Made by a program: the position numbers and the translations under genes
Shown: piece by piece, positions 1 through 9,412 of the stretch
Numbering within the stretch: position 1 is the first letter of the stretch
How the letters are laid out: the number at the start of each line of letters is the position of its first letter
The notes under the pieces: generated by a model
The model's input: only the letters and a program-made list of their open reading frames with translations
Databases searched by the model: none
Told to the model about the DNA's origin: nothing
DNA from: Morella rubra
Lineage: Eukaryota; Streptophyta; Magnoliopsida; Fagales; Myricaceae
Assembly: GCA_003952965.2 (NCBI GenBank)
Contig: RXIC02000005.1
Location: 64,013-128,012, forward strand
Direction of reading: 5' to 3'
Length of the DNA stretch: 64,000 bases

Positions 1-412
1 ATCCTTTGTAAACACTTGAGTGTTTGGGTAAACACTTGTCCTACTCGTTGTGTAGAATAAATCACTTAGGTTTTGGGATTTGTGAAGTGAGTTAAAGCGT
101 GAGCTCGAAAAACGCTTTGTAAAGGTTCCTTAGCACTCCGGAAGCTAAGGTGAATTTGCTATTTGAAGAATAGGAAAAGAAGCCCAAGGAAGTCTATAGC
201 CTTGGGAGTGGACGTAGGTAAGTGTTAGCCGAACCACCTAAAATTACGGTGTCATCTCTCTAACTCTATCTCTACTTTACACACGTTCATATTTCATTTT
301 GTGGTGTTCTTTGCTTTACCGCTTTACTACTCAAATTATCTTGAAAAAGTTTTAAATTTATTAAAACCCAATTCACCCCCCCCCCCCTCTTGGGTTGTTA
401 TTTAGACTTTCA
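1..412 (+). repeat. 3' part of a copia-type LTR, cut by the window edge
   Basis: This stretch aligns by eye with the last 370 or so bases of the solo LTR that ends at 3705. Shared blocks include GTTAAAGCGTGAGCTC, GTAAAGGTTCCTTAGCAC, GCCCAAGGAAGTC, GGCCGAACCACCTAAA (with changes) and the closing segment that runs AACCCAATTCACCCC to GACTTTCA. The LTR end is taken as the CA at 411-412. Its start lies outside the window, so I cannot tell whether it is a solo LTR or part of a full element. The C run at 377-387 varies in length between repeat copies. Confidence 0.75.
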
Positions 413-1069
413 GGGATCATTTGTTTTGTAATGAACACATTCCAACAAATTTGAACGGTATAAAACGTATATTAGTTTGACTCTTGTACATTCTGCTGTG
501 TTCGAACATAATCTCATACTAAACAATCCAACAAATGAAAACAAAACACCCTCTTGTTCATTTTGTGGTGTTCTTTGCTTTACCGCTATACTACTCAAAT
601 TATCTTGAAAAAATTTTAAAATTTATTAAAACCCAATTCACCCCCCCTCTTGGGGTTGTTATTTAGACTTTCAGGGATCATTTGTTTTGTAATGAACACA
701 TTCCAACAAATTTGAACGGTATAAAACGTATATTAGTTTGACTCTTGTACATTCTGCTGTGTTCGAACATAATCTCATACTAAACAATCCAACAAATGAA
801 AACAAAACACCCTCTTGTTCATTTTGTGGTGTTCTTTGCTTTACCGCTATACTACTCAAATTATCTTGAAAAAGTTTTAAAATTTATTAAAACCCAATTC
901 ACCCCCCCCTCTTGGTTGTTATTTAGACTTTCAGGGATCATTTGTTTTGTAATGAACACATTCCAACAAATTTGAACGGTATAAAACGTATATTAGTTTG
1001 AATCTTGTACATTCTGCTGTGTTCGAACATAATCTCATACTAAACAATCCAACAAATGAAAACAAAACA
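293..1069. repeat. Three tandem copies of a ~261-bp unit spanning an LTR end and its flank
   Basis: Units begin at about 293, 557 and 818 with TTCATTTTGTGGTGTTCTTT. Each unit holds the last ~120 bp of the LTR (through GACTTTCA) followed by ~140 bp of flanking DNA starting GGGATCATTTG. The copies differ by a handful of bases and by the length of the C run before CTCTTGGG. Because the unit crosses the LTR/flank boundary, the duplication happened after the LTR inserted. The identical 62-residue open frames in the first two units are a by-product of the repeat and show no protein-like features. Confidence 0.9.
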
Positions 1070-1217
1070 AAGAGGCAAACATTATCTGCACTTTAACGGT
1101 TACAATACTCATAAAATAAACAACTATATACACTATTGTTCCTATCACTTTCAATACAAGACATATAATAAATTGTCCATTAAGTCAAGTAAGACATGAT
1201 AATTTCATACTTGTGTA

Positions 1218-4200
1218 TCACAATGAAGCTGGATTAAAATGAGTCATTATGTTCTGAAAATGTGCACGTATCGCCTCTTGCTCAAGCCTCAGCTGTTTGC
1301 GCTCTGCTTCGAACTCTAATTGTTGTTGCTTAAGACAGTTTTCTAGATTAGCTTGTTTTGAAAAAACTTCCTTAATGTTTTGCTGCCTATTTCGTAAGTC
1401 CTCAATTTCCTTCCTCGCATTCTCCAATTGACGGCTCATATGTGAAACTCTACCAGTGAAATTTGCTGGATCCGGTTTCACGCAACGCCCAAGACCTCTA
1501 GAATATCCCGGTCTCTTCCCAAGCACTTGGGAGAATATCTCAACTTCAGTGGGATTCGTGCCATCCATTGGTGACAATGCTTGGCTGTTTGCAATGCAAC
1601 AATGTTGTCCTAGTGTTTGAAAAACAAAGTTTCTTAATTATATATGTCGCAATAAGGAAACTTAAACTAGTACTGATATTTAGCGAAGTCTCACAAAGTG
1701 TTCCTTAGCTTCTGAGCACACCCATTTCCCTTTGGAAGTCTTGTGTGACACTTCATATACAGACGAGGGCATAAAATTTTCTTGAACCTCATCTTGCTGC
1801 ACAATATCCAAGTATAAGTGCAAATTAACTAACACATCACACCGTAAAGTTGTATACTAATTTTGTAAATATTATTACCAATTTTTTGTGAAGATGAAGG
1901 AACGTCCTCGAGCCAGCAATGTGATGCAATATTAATTTTTTCTGATTTATTGTATTGATAAGACTTCTTTCTTGCATAAAAGTGTGAACCATTACAGTAG
2001 AGATATATGTTAAAGCTTTGAATATATCTAACACCTTTGCATAAGCTAAAATGTCCACATTTTAGTTGTAGGTGTTTAAAGATGGATTAGATTGGAAAGA
2101 CAATTGGTCCAATGGTGCCAATGTCGACACATGTCACATACACCCAAGTGATTCATTGATGGTGTTGACACAAGGGGAGAAAGTGTCAACGCTTTACACC
2201 AACACCCGAGAGCATAATTACAGTGAAGGTCGATGTTCTTGATTCTTTCTCACTAGGTGTCACACACATTCTATAATTTTACAGAAAATACTGCAACGCA
2301 GCCAGCTCATCCTTTTCATTTAAAAAATTTGGGGCACCTCTACAATAAGATCAATAAAGCATATTTAGGACCACACAAGTCTAGGAGACTGTAAATATTG
2401 TTAGCCCAAGGTTGTTTTGTTTTTGTAAAACAAACCATATTTTATTTTGATGATAACAAAAGTTTCTCAGGGTTGAAGACTTTAGATTTTATTTTGGTCA
2501 ATCCACTATTTCCAAAATTATAATTCAAGGGATTGAAGTTTCTCTCTCCATATGTGTATATGTTGTTTTGACATATCACTACACAGTCAATACGATTAAA
2601 TTCTTCTTTGTAGGTATTTTAATATGTGTTGAAACGATTTGGAAGCTTGAAATGTGCAAAAACTCTCTCCAGCACTCTTTGGTGTCGACACATACATAGC
2701 AAGTGTCGACACATTGCACTTACACCCGAGACCTGCTTTCCAGACAAAAAGAAGTGTCGACACATAGAAGACATGGTGCCGACACATTGCACTTATACCC
2801 AAGACTTGCTTTCCAGACAAAAAGAAGTGTCGACACATAGAGGACATGGTGCCGACACATTGCACTGACTCCCGAGCGCTCTCTTTTTTGGTCAAATTTT
2901 GATGTGCCAACACATACCATTCATGTGTCAACACATGCCACTTGGTTGAAGATTTTCCGGAAATGTCAGATCGCTCAAAATGCTCATTAAATCACTGGCA
3001 CCTTTCCAACGGTCATTCTCACCTACCACAATGACCGTTGAAACCAAATCTCCTTAAATGCAAGATTCAAAGAAGAAGACGTTATCTCTCGAACGTACGC
3101 ACACTTGCAATTACTTCTTGACCTAACATCTTGAGAGAGAGAAAGAGCCTTAAAGAAGAGAGAAGCTCGTACCAACCAAGAAAGCCTGCTTGTTTCCCTG
3201 AAATACTTTAGCTTTCTTTTGTGATTTTTGTCTTCTTGCTCTCCCTTGTACTTCACACTGGTATACTCGGCTTTTAGAGCTATTTCGTGACTTTCTCATT
3301 GTACCCATTCATTTGTAAATTTCGTGAGTGTTGGGTAAACACTGGTCCTACTCGAGTGAGTAGAAGAAATCTTTTGGTTTAAGGATCTGTGAAGAAGAGT
3401 TAAAGCGTGAGCTCTAGAAACGCATTGTAAAGGTTCCTTAGCACCCGGGAAGCTAAGGTGTACTTGCTATTTGATAAATAGTGAAGGAAGCCCAAGGAAG
3501 TCAATAGCCTTGGGGTGGACGTAGGCAAGTATTGGCCGAACCACCTAAACATACGGTGTATCTCTCCAAACCCTACATCTTTGTTGTTCTTCTCTTATTG
3601 TTGATTTTTTGCCTTATTATTTTGATTATTTAATCTTCTTGAAAAAGTTTTAACTTTTAATTAAACCCAATTCACCCCCCCTCTTGGGTTGCTCTTAGAC
3701 TTTCAAATATAAACAAGATGGAGAGAGAAAAAAAAAATGCATCATCATTCTCTACCTAACCTCCCAAGAAGGACAATTCACCCCCTCTTTAGTTGTCATC
3801 TAGACTCACAATATCAATATTCTAACTAAAACAAAGCATTACGTACTACCATTATAAGCAGTCTAAGTATTTCATCTTGAACTTAAAAGTCAAGAACATA
3901 TTACATAGTTTTCGCCAATTTTCTTCTGACATATTCGAAGAATAAGGGTGCAACAATGCTTCCTTCTTGGTATTATACTTCTTATAATGTGCATGTAATC
4001 TACCCTTATGACGTCGATATACACTACTCATTAGCTCATCGATGGTTCTTCGATCTTCCACCCAACTCATATTAAGATCAAAGTCCTCCTGCACTTAGAC
4101 CACCACAATCATATATTTTTTAATATCAATTTACATATTACGGAATGTAAGTAAATGTAATGCAGATATAAATTACCAACACACGCCTCGTAATGTGGTC

Positions 4201-4390
4201 TTTGACATCCTGTGGTACTCTTGACCAATGTTCTATAGCAAATGGAGCATGCGACATCACAAGTACTCCCACCTTTGTTGCAAGCCACGTTGCCTCTTGT
4301 GAATCTCCTTCGGTATGACCATCGGGAATGTTAACTAATCGCTGCATCCTCAGTTTCGAGAGAACTGTCTTTAGTCGTGAATGGCAACAG
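1218..4390 (-). CDS. En/Spm (CACTA)-associated plant transposase-family protein, partial, five exons
   Basis: Five minus-strand exons with usable splice sites can be read: about 4390-4177 (WLATKVGVLV, VPQDVKDHITRR), 4088-3905 (EDFDLNMSWVEDRRT, RRHKGRLHAHYKKY, MSEENWRKLC), about 1970-1879 (INQKKLILHHIAGSRTFLH), 1796-1695 (VYEVSHKTSKGKWVCSEAKEHF) and 1609-1218 (EIFSQVLGKRPGYSRGLG followed by a ~70-residue coiled coil). The combination matches the plant Ptta/En/Spm transposase-associated protein family, which is linked to CACTA transposons. The stop is at 1218. The 5' end is not found: no convincing start or upstream exon is seen beyond 4390. A complete solo LTR (2399-3705) sits between the second and third exons, in an intron, so coding is not directly cut. 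Exon ends at 1970 and 4390 are approximate. It may be a decaying CACTA relic or a retained host gene. No CACTA terminal repeats were seen. Confidence 0.7.
2399..3705 (+). mobile_element. Solo LTR (copia-type), 1307 bp, with 5-bp target duplication AATAT
   Basis: The sequence starts TGTTAGCCCAAGG and ends GACTTTCA, giving the TG...CA ends of an LTR. The five bases before it (2394-2398) and after it (3706-3710) are both AATAT, a target-site duplication of the size expected for LTR retrotransposons. No PBS, polypurine tract or coding sequence follows, so this is a solo LTR left by recombination between the two LTRs of a full element. Its 3' third matches the LTR fragment at 1-412. Inside it lies a 73-bp direct repeat with TGTCGACACA palindromes. 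It sits in an intron of the En/Spm-associated gene. Confidence 0.85.
2690..2870. repeat. 73-bp direct repeats with GTGTCGACACAT/GTGCCGACACAT motifs
   Basis: CTGCTTTCCAGACAAAAAGA or a close variant recurs at about 2733 and 2806, each time followed by AGTGTCGACACATAGA and ACATGGTGCCGACACATTGC. The palindromic core TGTCGACA and its variants occur about six times between 2690 and 2935. A looser relative (GTCGACACATGTCACATACA) lies at 2123-2143, outside the solo LTR. Repeated short motifs in the upstream part of an LTR often mark promoter or enhancer modules; that role is inference here. Confidence 0.8.
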
Positions 4391-4569
4391 CATGCTCAAT
4401 GGAGTACGATGTGCCGATCTAGCAAATCGAAGTCGCCTCCCCCCCCCCGGTAGGCATAATTAGTCCCTGCATAGATTAACCAAAAAAACTAACAAAAGTA
4501 TGTATCAAAAAGCAAACCTTACAAAAATCTGAAGCCTCGGATATTCTCAACAAATCACATGTATTGTAG

Positions 4570-4734
4570 AAATAAAGTTGGATTCTTTTTTTCTAAGTAA
4601 TACCTCATTGCATTAAAAAATTAAACAAACCAAAACATATCACAAACCCCGAACATATCCAATTTTTTATTTATTTAATTTGTAATGCAATGAGGTCATA
4701 CTTAGCGAAAACAAAAATGAATCCAACTTTATTT
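4570..4734. repeat. Foldback element: ~45-50-bp inverted repeat with ~67-bp spacer
   Basis: The left arm (4570-4614) begins AAATAAAGTTGGATTC and ends near CCTCATTGCATTA. The right arm (4682-4734) begins TAATGCAATGAGG and ends GAATCCAACTTTATTT. The arms are imperfect complements with small gaps. The spacer is A/T-rich. It resembles a small MITE or foldback element, but I could not identify a target duplication or superfamily. Confidence 0.7.
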
Positions 4735-5980
4735 ATTTTTGGATTTGTGGACCCTTACCATGTGACCGACTTTAAGGGAAGGTCTGCGGAAAAAGGAAAA
4801 AAAAAACTTTAATTAAAGGGAAGGAATTTGAATGACAAAGCTAGTCTTTTGACAATCTCATCCTTGTTATTAAGTCTTTTAATTGGTAGCCGTACGTGAC
4901 TAGACCTACTAATAATAATAAAAGAACTACACTGCATATGGCTTTTTTTTTCTTCTTTTTTTGGTAACGAGAGAATAGAGGTATAATCTTCTAAGGCATT
5001 TTTTCTTGATAAGACAATGCATTCCGTGTAATCCGAATGACAAAGCTGCAGGTCTTTCGACTATAAAGCAATCTGTCATGATAGAGGCCCAAGCAGTAAG
5101 GTTTGATGAAACTGCATTTAGGATATAAGAGATCCAAACTAGGGAAAGTATAGCAATATTCACTGCTCAATGTATAATCGCCTCCTATCTCACTAAATAA
5201 TTTCCTTTACAAAAAAATATTGGGATAAAGTCATAATTAGCCCTCTATGTTTGAGCAAAAATCAAGTTGCTACCCTTATTTTCAATCCAACAATTTGAGA
5301 CCCCTATCTTTCAAAACCTGTCAATCTTCGCTCCCCGTCTAAATTCTCCGGCAAATGAGACGGTTTTTCGTCCACGTACGTCACATGTGCCTCTCTTCCA
5401 TCTAAAATGACCAAGACGCAAAGTTGTCAAGATGGTAGAGACATTGATCAGCATTCTCAAAAGGTCGTATATCAATTCACTGGAAGCATCACCAGAAATA
5501 CAACTATTATAAAGACCTGTTATATACAGGAGGAAAAGTTAGGAGACAGACTGATGTGCAAAGACACATCACATGTCAAGCTATTACTGTATTGTTCACG
5601 GGTTGCTCAAGTGATTCAGCTACTCAAGGGGTTTCGGCTGATGCCGGATATATGCCAAACACATGAATAATCATACCACAACATAATACTATAATTTCAA
5701 CAAAAGAGCAATTTGTTTTTCCTTTTCAAGGAACCGAAGTAATTCAATAATACTGTCATGGAATTACATAGCAAGATGTTTTAGCACAACCTGACAATTT
5801 TATAAAGAGGGACTGAGGTGCAAATGTCCAGGATAAGACAATTTTCCCGCCTTGAGCAAACTCCATATATGTATAAATGGGAAACCAAAAGAGTAAGATT
5901 TCGCATGGAAAGATTGTCTTCTTTATGATACTACTCCTGGATAAAGAAACAGACAATTCTTCACAGTACATTTTCTAAAA
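4735..5980. other. No gene recognised
   Basis: The stretch is AT-rich with no exon-like frame that I recognise. Around 5224-5350 is a stretch reminiscent of common dispersed plant repeats (CATAATTAGCCCTCTATGTT and following), but no ends could be defined. Short open frames here have no recognisable protein features. Confidence 0.5.
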
Positions 5981-5989
5981 TCTAGCAAA

Positions 5990-6960
5990 GGCATATTCCA
6001 CCTAAAACCACAAATTGCTCAAATAACGGATTTTGAGATTCCTCGCACATCTCAACAACTTGTAATAATAATAGTGTAACAAAGTCCAGCATATAAGTGC
6101 ACCGCAAAACATTCAGCAAGGGAAGCCATAAGCTTTGCACTAAAGTCAATTCCAACCAAACATGCCATTCCTGCAACAAAAGCGCCAAAAACAGCTGCAT
6201 ACCTACAAAAGTATTCCGCAGTTGTTAAGAAAATTAAAACAAGACGCAGGAAAAATCATAAACCACCATATCCCCATGTTGTGTTCATCCTACAAGATAC
6301 CAAAGGGATAGGGAATTGACCAACAATGCTCACAAACTATCAAAGCAAAACAATGTGGCCGACAGTGATTAATTACAGTTCAAAACTTACTAGAAATAAA
6401 ATCTACAAAAAATACCGTAAATGAATCCTTTAATAGATAACTTACTCACTCAAAAGATAAGCCAAGGCTTTCAAAATGCAACTTTCTGAAAGTTTTATCA
6501 AGCATGAAAAGTTCTCAAAAAGCGTATATTCTTCCAATACTCAAAATAACACTTAAAAATGACTGGAAATTCTAAGCAATTTTGTCTCTCAATTAACATC
6601 TAGTACAGATAAAATTAAGAAGAGGCACATTAGCATGCTGAGTAGAGCCTTCATAATGTGCTCGGTCAATTTATTCCCAAGCCGGGACTTAAGTACAGAT
6701 GAACAAACAATGTTAAATCAAGTGGAGAAAGTTACGATAAAGAACCCATTGCTAAGAAAAGAAAATTAAAGGGAAGGTACTCATCTCCATGCAGAAACTT
6801 GTACTTAACATTATTATTCGAGATGAAAAGAAATACCCTTAACTGTTCATTGCTACGAGGACCTCCAGAACAAGATGTCAAAATCTCCTTGCTAATTATC
6901 TGGGAAGCAGCAACACGAGCAATAGGCTGCAAATGGTTTGAATCAGACAGTAAATCCAAT
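5990..6960 (-). other. Two coding-like minus-strand segments of an unidentified gene or relic
   Basis: Two segments have protein-like composition. One at about 6960-6838 reads LDLLSDSNHLQPIARVAASQ followed by IISKEILTSCSGGPRSNEQL. The other, at about 6203-6075 after a plausible acceptor (TTTTGTAG), reads AVFGAFVAGMACLVGIDFSA then KLMASLAECF. Stops close both frames soon after, and I could not place start, stop or other exons. I do not recognise the family. It could be the 3' part of a gene truncated by later rearrangement, or chance. 6961-7434 holds nothing recognisable apart from being the left flank of the copia array. Confidence 0.3.
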
Positions 6961-7434
6961 TCATTTGGGACCCTGCAAATCCACTTTTTTTTTCCTATTC
7001 AAAGATCAAAGAGAGAGGGCTGCCCCTTTGCTGGCTCTTCGAGACAAAAGCACTCATAGGAATGGTACTAATTCCCATGTTCCTTCTAGTCTCGTTTGGT
7101 TTCGAGAGCCTCCCCCTTTCCTGTCCCTTACTCGTCTTTTGAAAGCTGTCATCCAGGATTTTTTTTCATATGCTGGGAAAAGTGCCTCACTTTTCTACAA
7201 AAATTATTAGAAAAATTAAATGAGACAATTCTATAACAGCAACTGCATAATATTCTCTTAGAACAAACTATGCTAAACATGGAAAGTACCTAATACTAAC
7301 TTTGTGCCAGAGATATTAACCAAGATTCAGAGACATTAACCAACAGGTGGCATGGATTAAAAAATGGTTAAAATCTAACTCTTTTTAATCAAATATCTAT
7401 CTTCTAATTTCTGCTAGTTAAACTAGAATCTAAC

Positions 7435-7997
7435 TGTTAGAATTATGTGCCCTCGATAACCAAACGAGTAATCCAGTCCTAATATCTCATATGGAATATA
7501 GTTTGGTGGAAGGAATTAATTGTATGTAAAAGGGGCATATTTGCAATAATCTCAAATTTCAGGGATCAATTACAATATGTTGATGGACTTGATTGTAATT
7601 AGTAGAAGCCCTAATTTTATTAGAAGAAGAGTTCTTCAGTTTAATCCTACGGCTGGAATTTGAGATCCCTAAGGATCCTATGTCTCATGCTCTCTCTAGG
7701 GTTTCCCAAGGCCTATAAATATAACTGTTATATTCAAGGGGTTGGCCATCAGAACCTATTAGAGAAATCCCTAAATGAGAGAGTGACATAAATCCCTTAG
7801 GAGGCAAGACATTTGTGTTGCTATTATTATTCTGAATCGCTGGAGCTTTGGATTGGATCGTGAAGCGGGTTGAAACTTGTGGATTCCGAATTACTATATC
7901 AAGGTAAGTAATCGAATCCGCAATTGCAATTATAATCCTGATAGATGTTTTGTTGAAAACATGTTATTTATTTAGTTTAATTCCGCATAAACTATCA
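7435..7997 (+). repeat. LTR1 of the copia array, 563 bp
   Basis: Starts TGTTAGAATTATGTGCC and ends AAACTATCA just before the PBS. A TATA box lies at 7713-7723 and a consensus splice donor CAAG|GTAAGTAA at 7900-7911. It differs from LTR2 and LTR3 by few bases, one being the loss of a C in GGATTCCGAATT at about 7886. Confidence 0.93.
7713..7723 (+). promoter_or_regulatory. TATA box of the copia LTR promoter
   Basis: CTATAAATATA lies 278 bp into the LTR, preceded by the CT-rich TCTCTCTAGGGTTTCCC and present in all four plus-strand LTRs. Transcription would be expected to start roughly 30 bp downstream, giving a 5' exon of ~145 nt before the splice donor at 7904. The start site is inferred from spacing only. 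Confidence 0.7.
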
Positions 7998-7998
7998 G

Positions 7999-8010
7999 TG
8001 GTATCAGAGC
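7999..8010 (+). other. Primer binding site, initiator tRNA-Met type
   Basis: TGGTATCAGAGC begins one base after the LTR end (TATCA-G-TGG) and is the standard complement of the 3' end of initiator tRNA-Met used by most plant copia elements. The same site occurs at 14286-14297 and 21001-21012. Confidence 0.93.
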
Positions 8011-8242
8011 CAGGTTCGTATGATTGCAATTGTTGGATTATATGAACCTTGCTAATTTTTGATTGAGAATCAAAAGCCAAAACCCTTTCCGATTACTGTT
8101 CACGCACTATTATGAATAAAAAACATCAATTTATTACTGTTCACAATTCACGTTCTGTTCACGGTTTTGTTCATAAAATTTTTATGAGTTATGAACATAA
8201 CGTTTTGGATGTTTTTATTGTTAAAAAAAAAAAAAAAAAAAA

Positions 8243-8801
8243 CACTGTTCACGTGATGAACAGTGACGCCGGAGTCTGGCCGGCGCCACCGGCCGGTGGC
8301 TGGCCGGATGGCGCCAGCCGTGGAGGCTGGCCGCAGGCCAACCTTGCATTCCTGCAAGGGGCCAGCGGCGCCCAGGGCATTGAGATGCCCTGGGTCAAAT
8401 GCTTGGGCCTCGGGTAGGGCAACAGTTGCCCTACCCGGCCCAAGGCTAGAAGCCCAGCCCAAAAGTTGGGCTGGGTCAAAAAAAAAAAAAAAAAAAAAAA
8501 AAAAGGAAAGGAAGGGTGTATTGGGCTGGGTTATAACCCAGCCCAACCCAAGGGTTGGCTGGGCTCGGAGCCCAGCCCAACTCGCGGGATGGGTGGGCTG
8601 GGAGCCCACCCAATGGGTTGGGGCCGGGCTGGGTTGTGAACCCAGCCCACGCGCCAAGCTGGACCGGTCTGACCGGTCCGGGGCTGGACCGGTCTGACCG
8701 GTCTGCAAGGGTCCGACCGGTTTGACCGGTCTGGCCCGGTTGACCGGTTTGACGGTCAACGGTCAACGGTTGACCGACCAAAAAAAAAAAAAAAAAAAAA
8801 A
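8243..8801 (+). repeat. Stem-loop array with A-tracts in the leader of copia copy 1
   Basis: About twelve consecutive perfect or near-perfect inverted repeats can be read: 8243-8265 (9-bp stem), 8285-8300, 8313-8331, 8342-8359, 8371-8394 (10-bp stem), 8402-8444 (~20-bp stem), 8453-8475, 8521-8546 (a perfect 26-bp palindrome), 8557-8577, 8591-8611, 8626-8648 and 8661-8679. A run of ACCGGTC/TGACCGG repeats follows to 8778. Loops are mostly 3-5 nt. A-tracts of 20, 27 and 22 bases lie at 8223-8242, 8478-8504 and 8780-8801. The GC-rich stretch lies between AT-rich leader sequences. The long open frames on both strands here come from the GC-rich composition and are not genes. Confidence 0.85.
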
Positions 8802-9412
8802 TTTTTTTCTCAATTTTGGGTGCTGAATAGGATTAATTATTGTAATTTTTCCTATGGTCTCTATTATCAATAAATAGGAGTTTTTACTTGATTAAAATTG
8901 GTTGAAGCCAAAATGGATAAGACCGATTTTAATTTCGTAAAATTTTCTTGTTTATCTCTTGGGAAGATAAGTGTCTACATCTCAGTGGGAGTGTCTACTA
9001 AAATAGTGACATAAACTCACAAGAATTTGGAACACACTTAGATAATGGAATGCACAAACCAAATAAACGCAAGTACTAAAATAGTATAAGATGTGTTTAT
9101 TTAGGTAGGCCAAAAGAAAATCGAGAATCACAAATATTTTAAAATATTTTGCATATGATGTAAATATTGATGAATAGTAGCTATTCGCCTTTACAAGATA
9201 TGTACAATGATAACCAAAATGGGATTGTTGTTGCATGTAAGGTAGAGGTTCTCGATACCCATTTAGAATGTCATGAATATAAATGTTATATTTCTCATTG
9301 TTGCGATATATTTGATATATCTGTTTATTATTTGAATGGGTGGTACCATTAGTATTTCAAAAACCTGAATCTAATGGAAATATATATGTGAAATTGTTTT
9401 GCAGATTCAAAA

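Larger units (their letters stand above)
7904..9404 (+). other. Putative leader intron of copia copy 1 (LTR donor to pre-gag acceptor)
   Basis: The donor reads CAAG|GTAAGTAA inside the LTR (GT at 7904-7905) and the acceptor reads TTGTTTTGCAG|ATTC (AG at 9403-9404). The gag ATG at 9413 begins 8 nt after the junction. Corresponding sites in copy 2 are 14191 and 15691, and in copy 3 20906 and 22412. Removal would excise the PBS, all three A-tracts, the stem-loop array and many upstream ATGs, leaving a short 5' UTR. Both sites are near plant consensus. No transcript evidence is available from sequence alone. Confidence 0.6.

Noticed and set aside
410-859. Two identical 62-residue open frames
   Set aside because: Products of the 261-bp tandem repeat; no start context, domain or splice sites.
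2690-2870. CRISPR-like array
   Set aside because: The repeats are 73-bp direct repeats inside a plant LTR with similar, not unique, intervening sequence, in a nuclear plant genome.
8148-8781. Long open frames on both strands of the copia leader (also 14502-15047 and 21215-21876)
   Set aside because: They follow from GC-rich inverted repeats and A-tracts with few stop codons; residues are runs of F/K and repeated GWA/TGQTG, and all frames are open at once. They do not resemble proteins.
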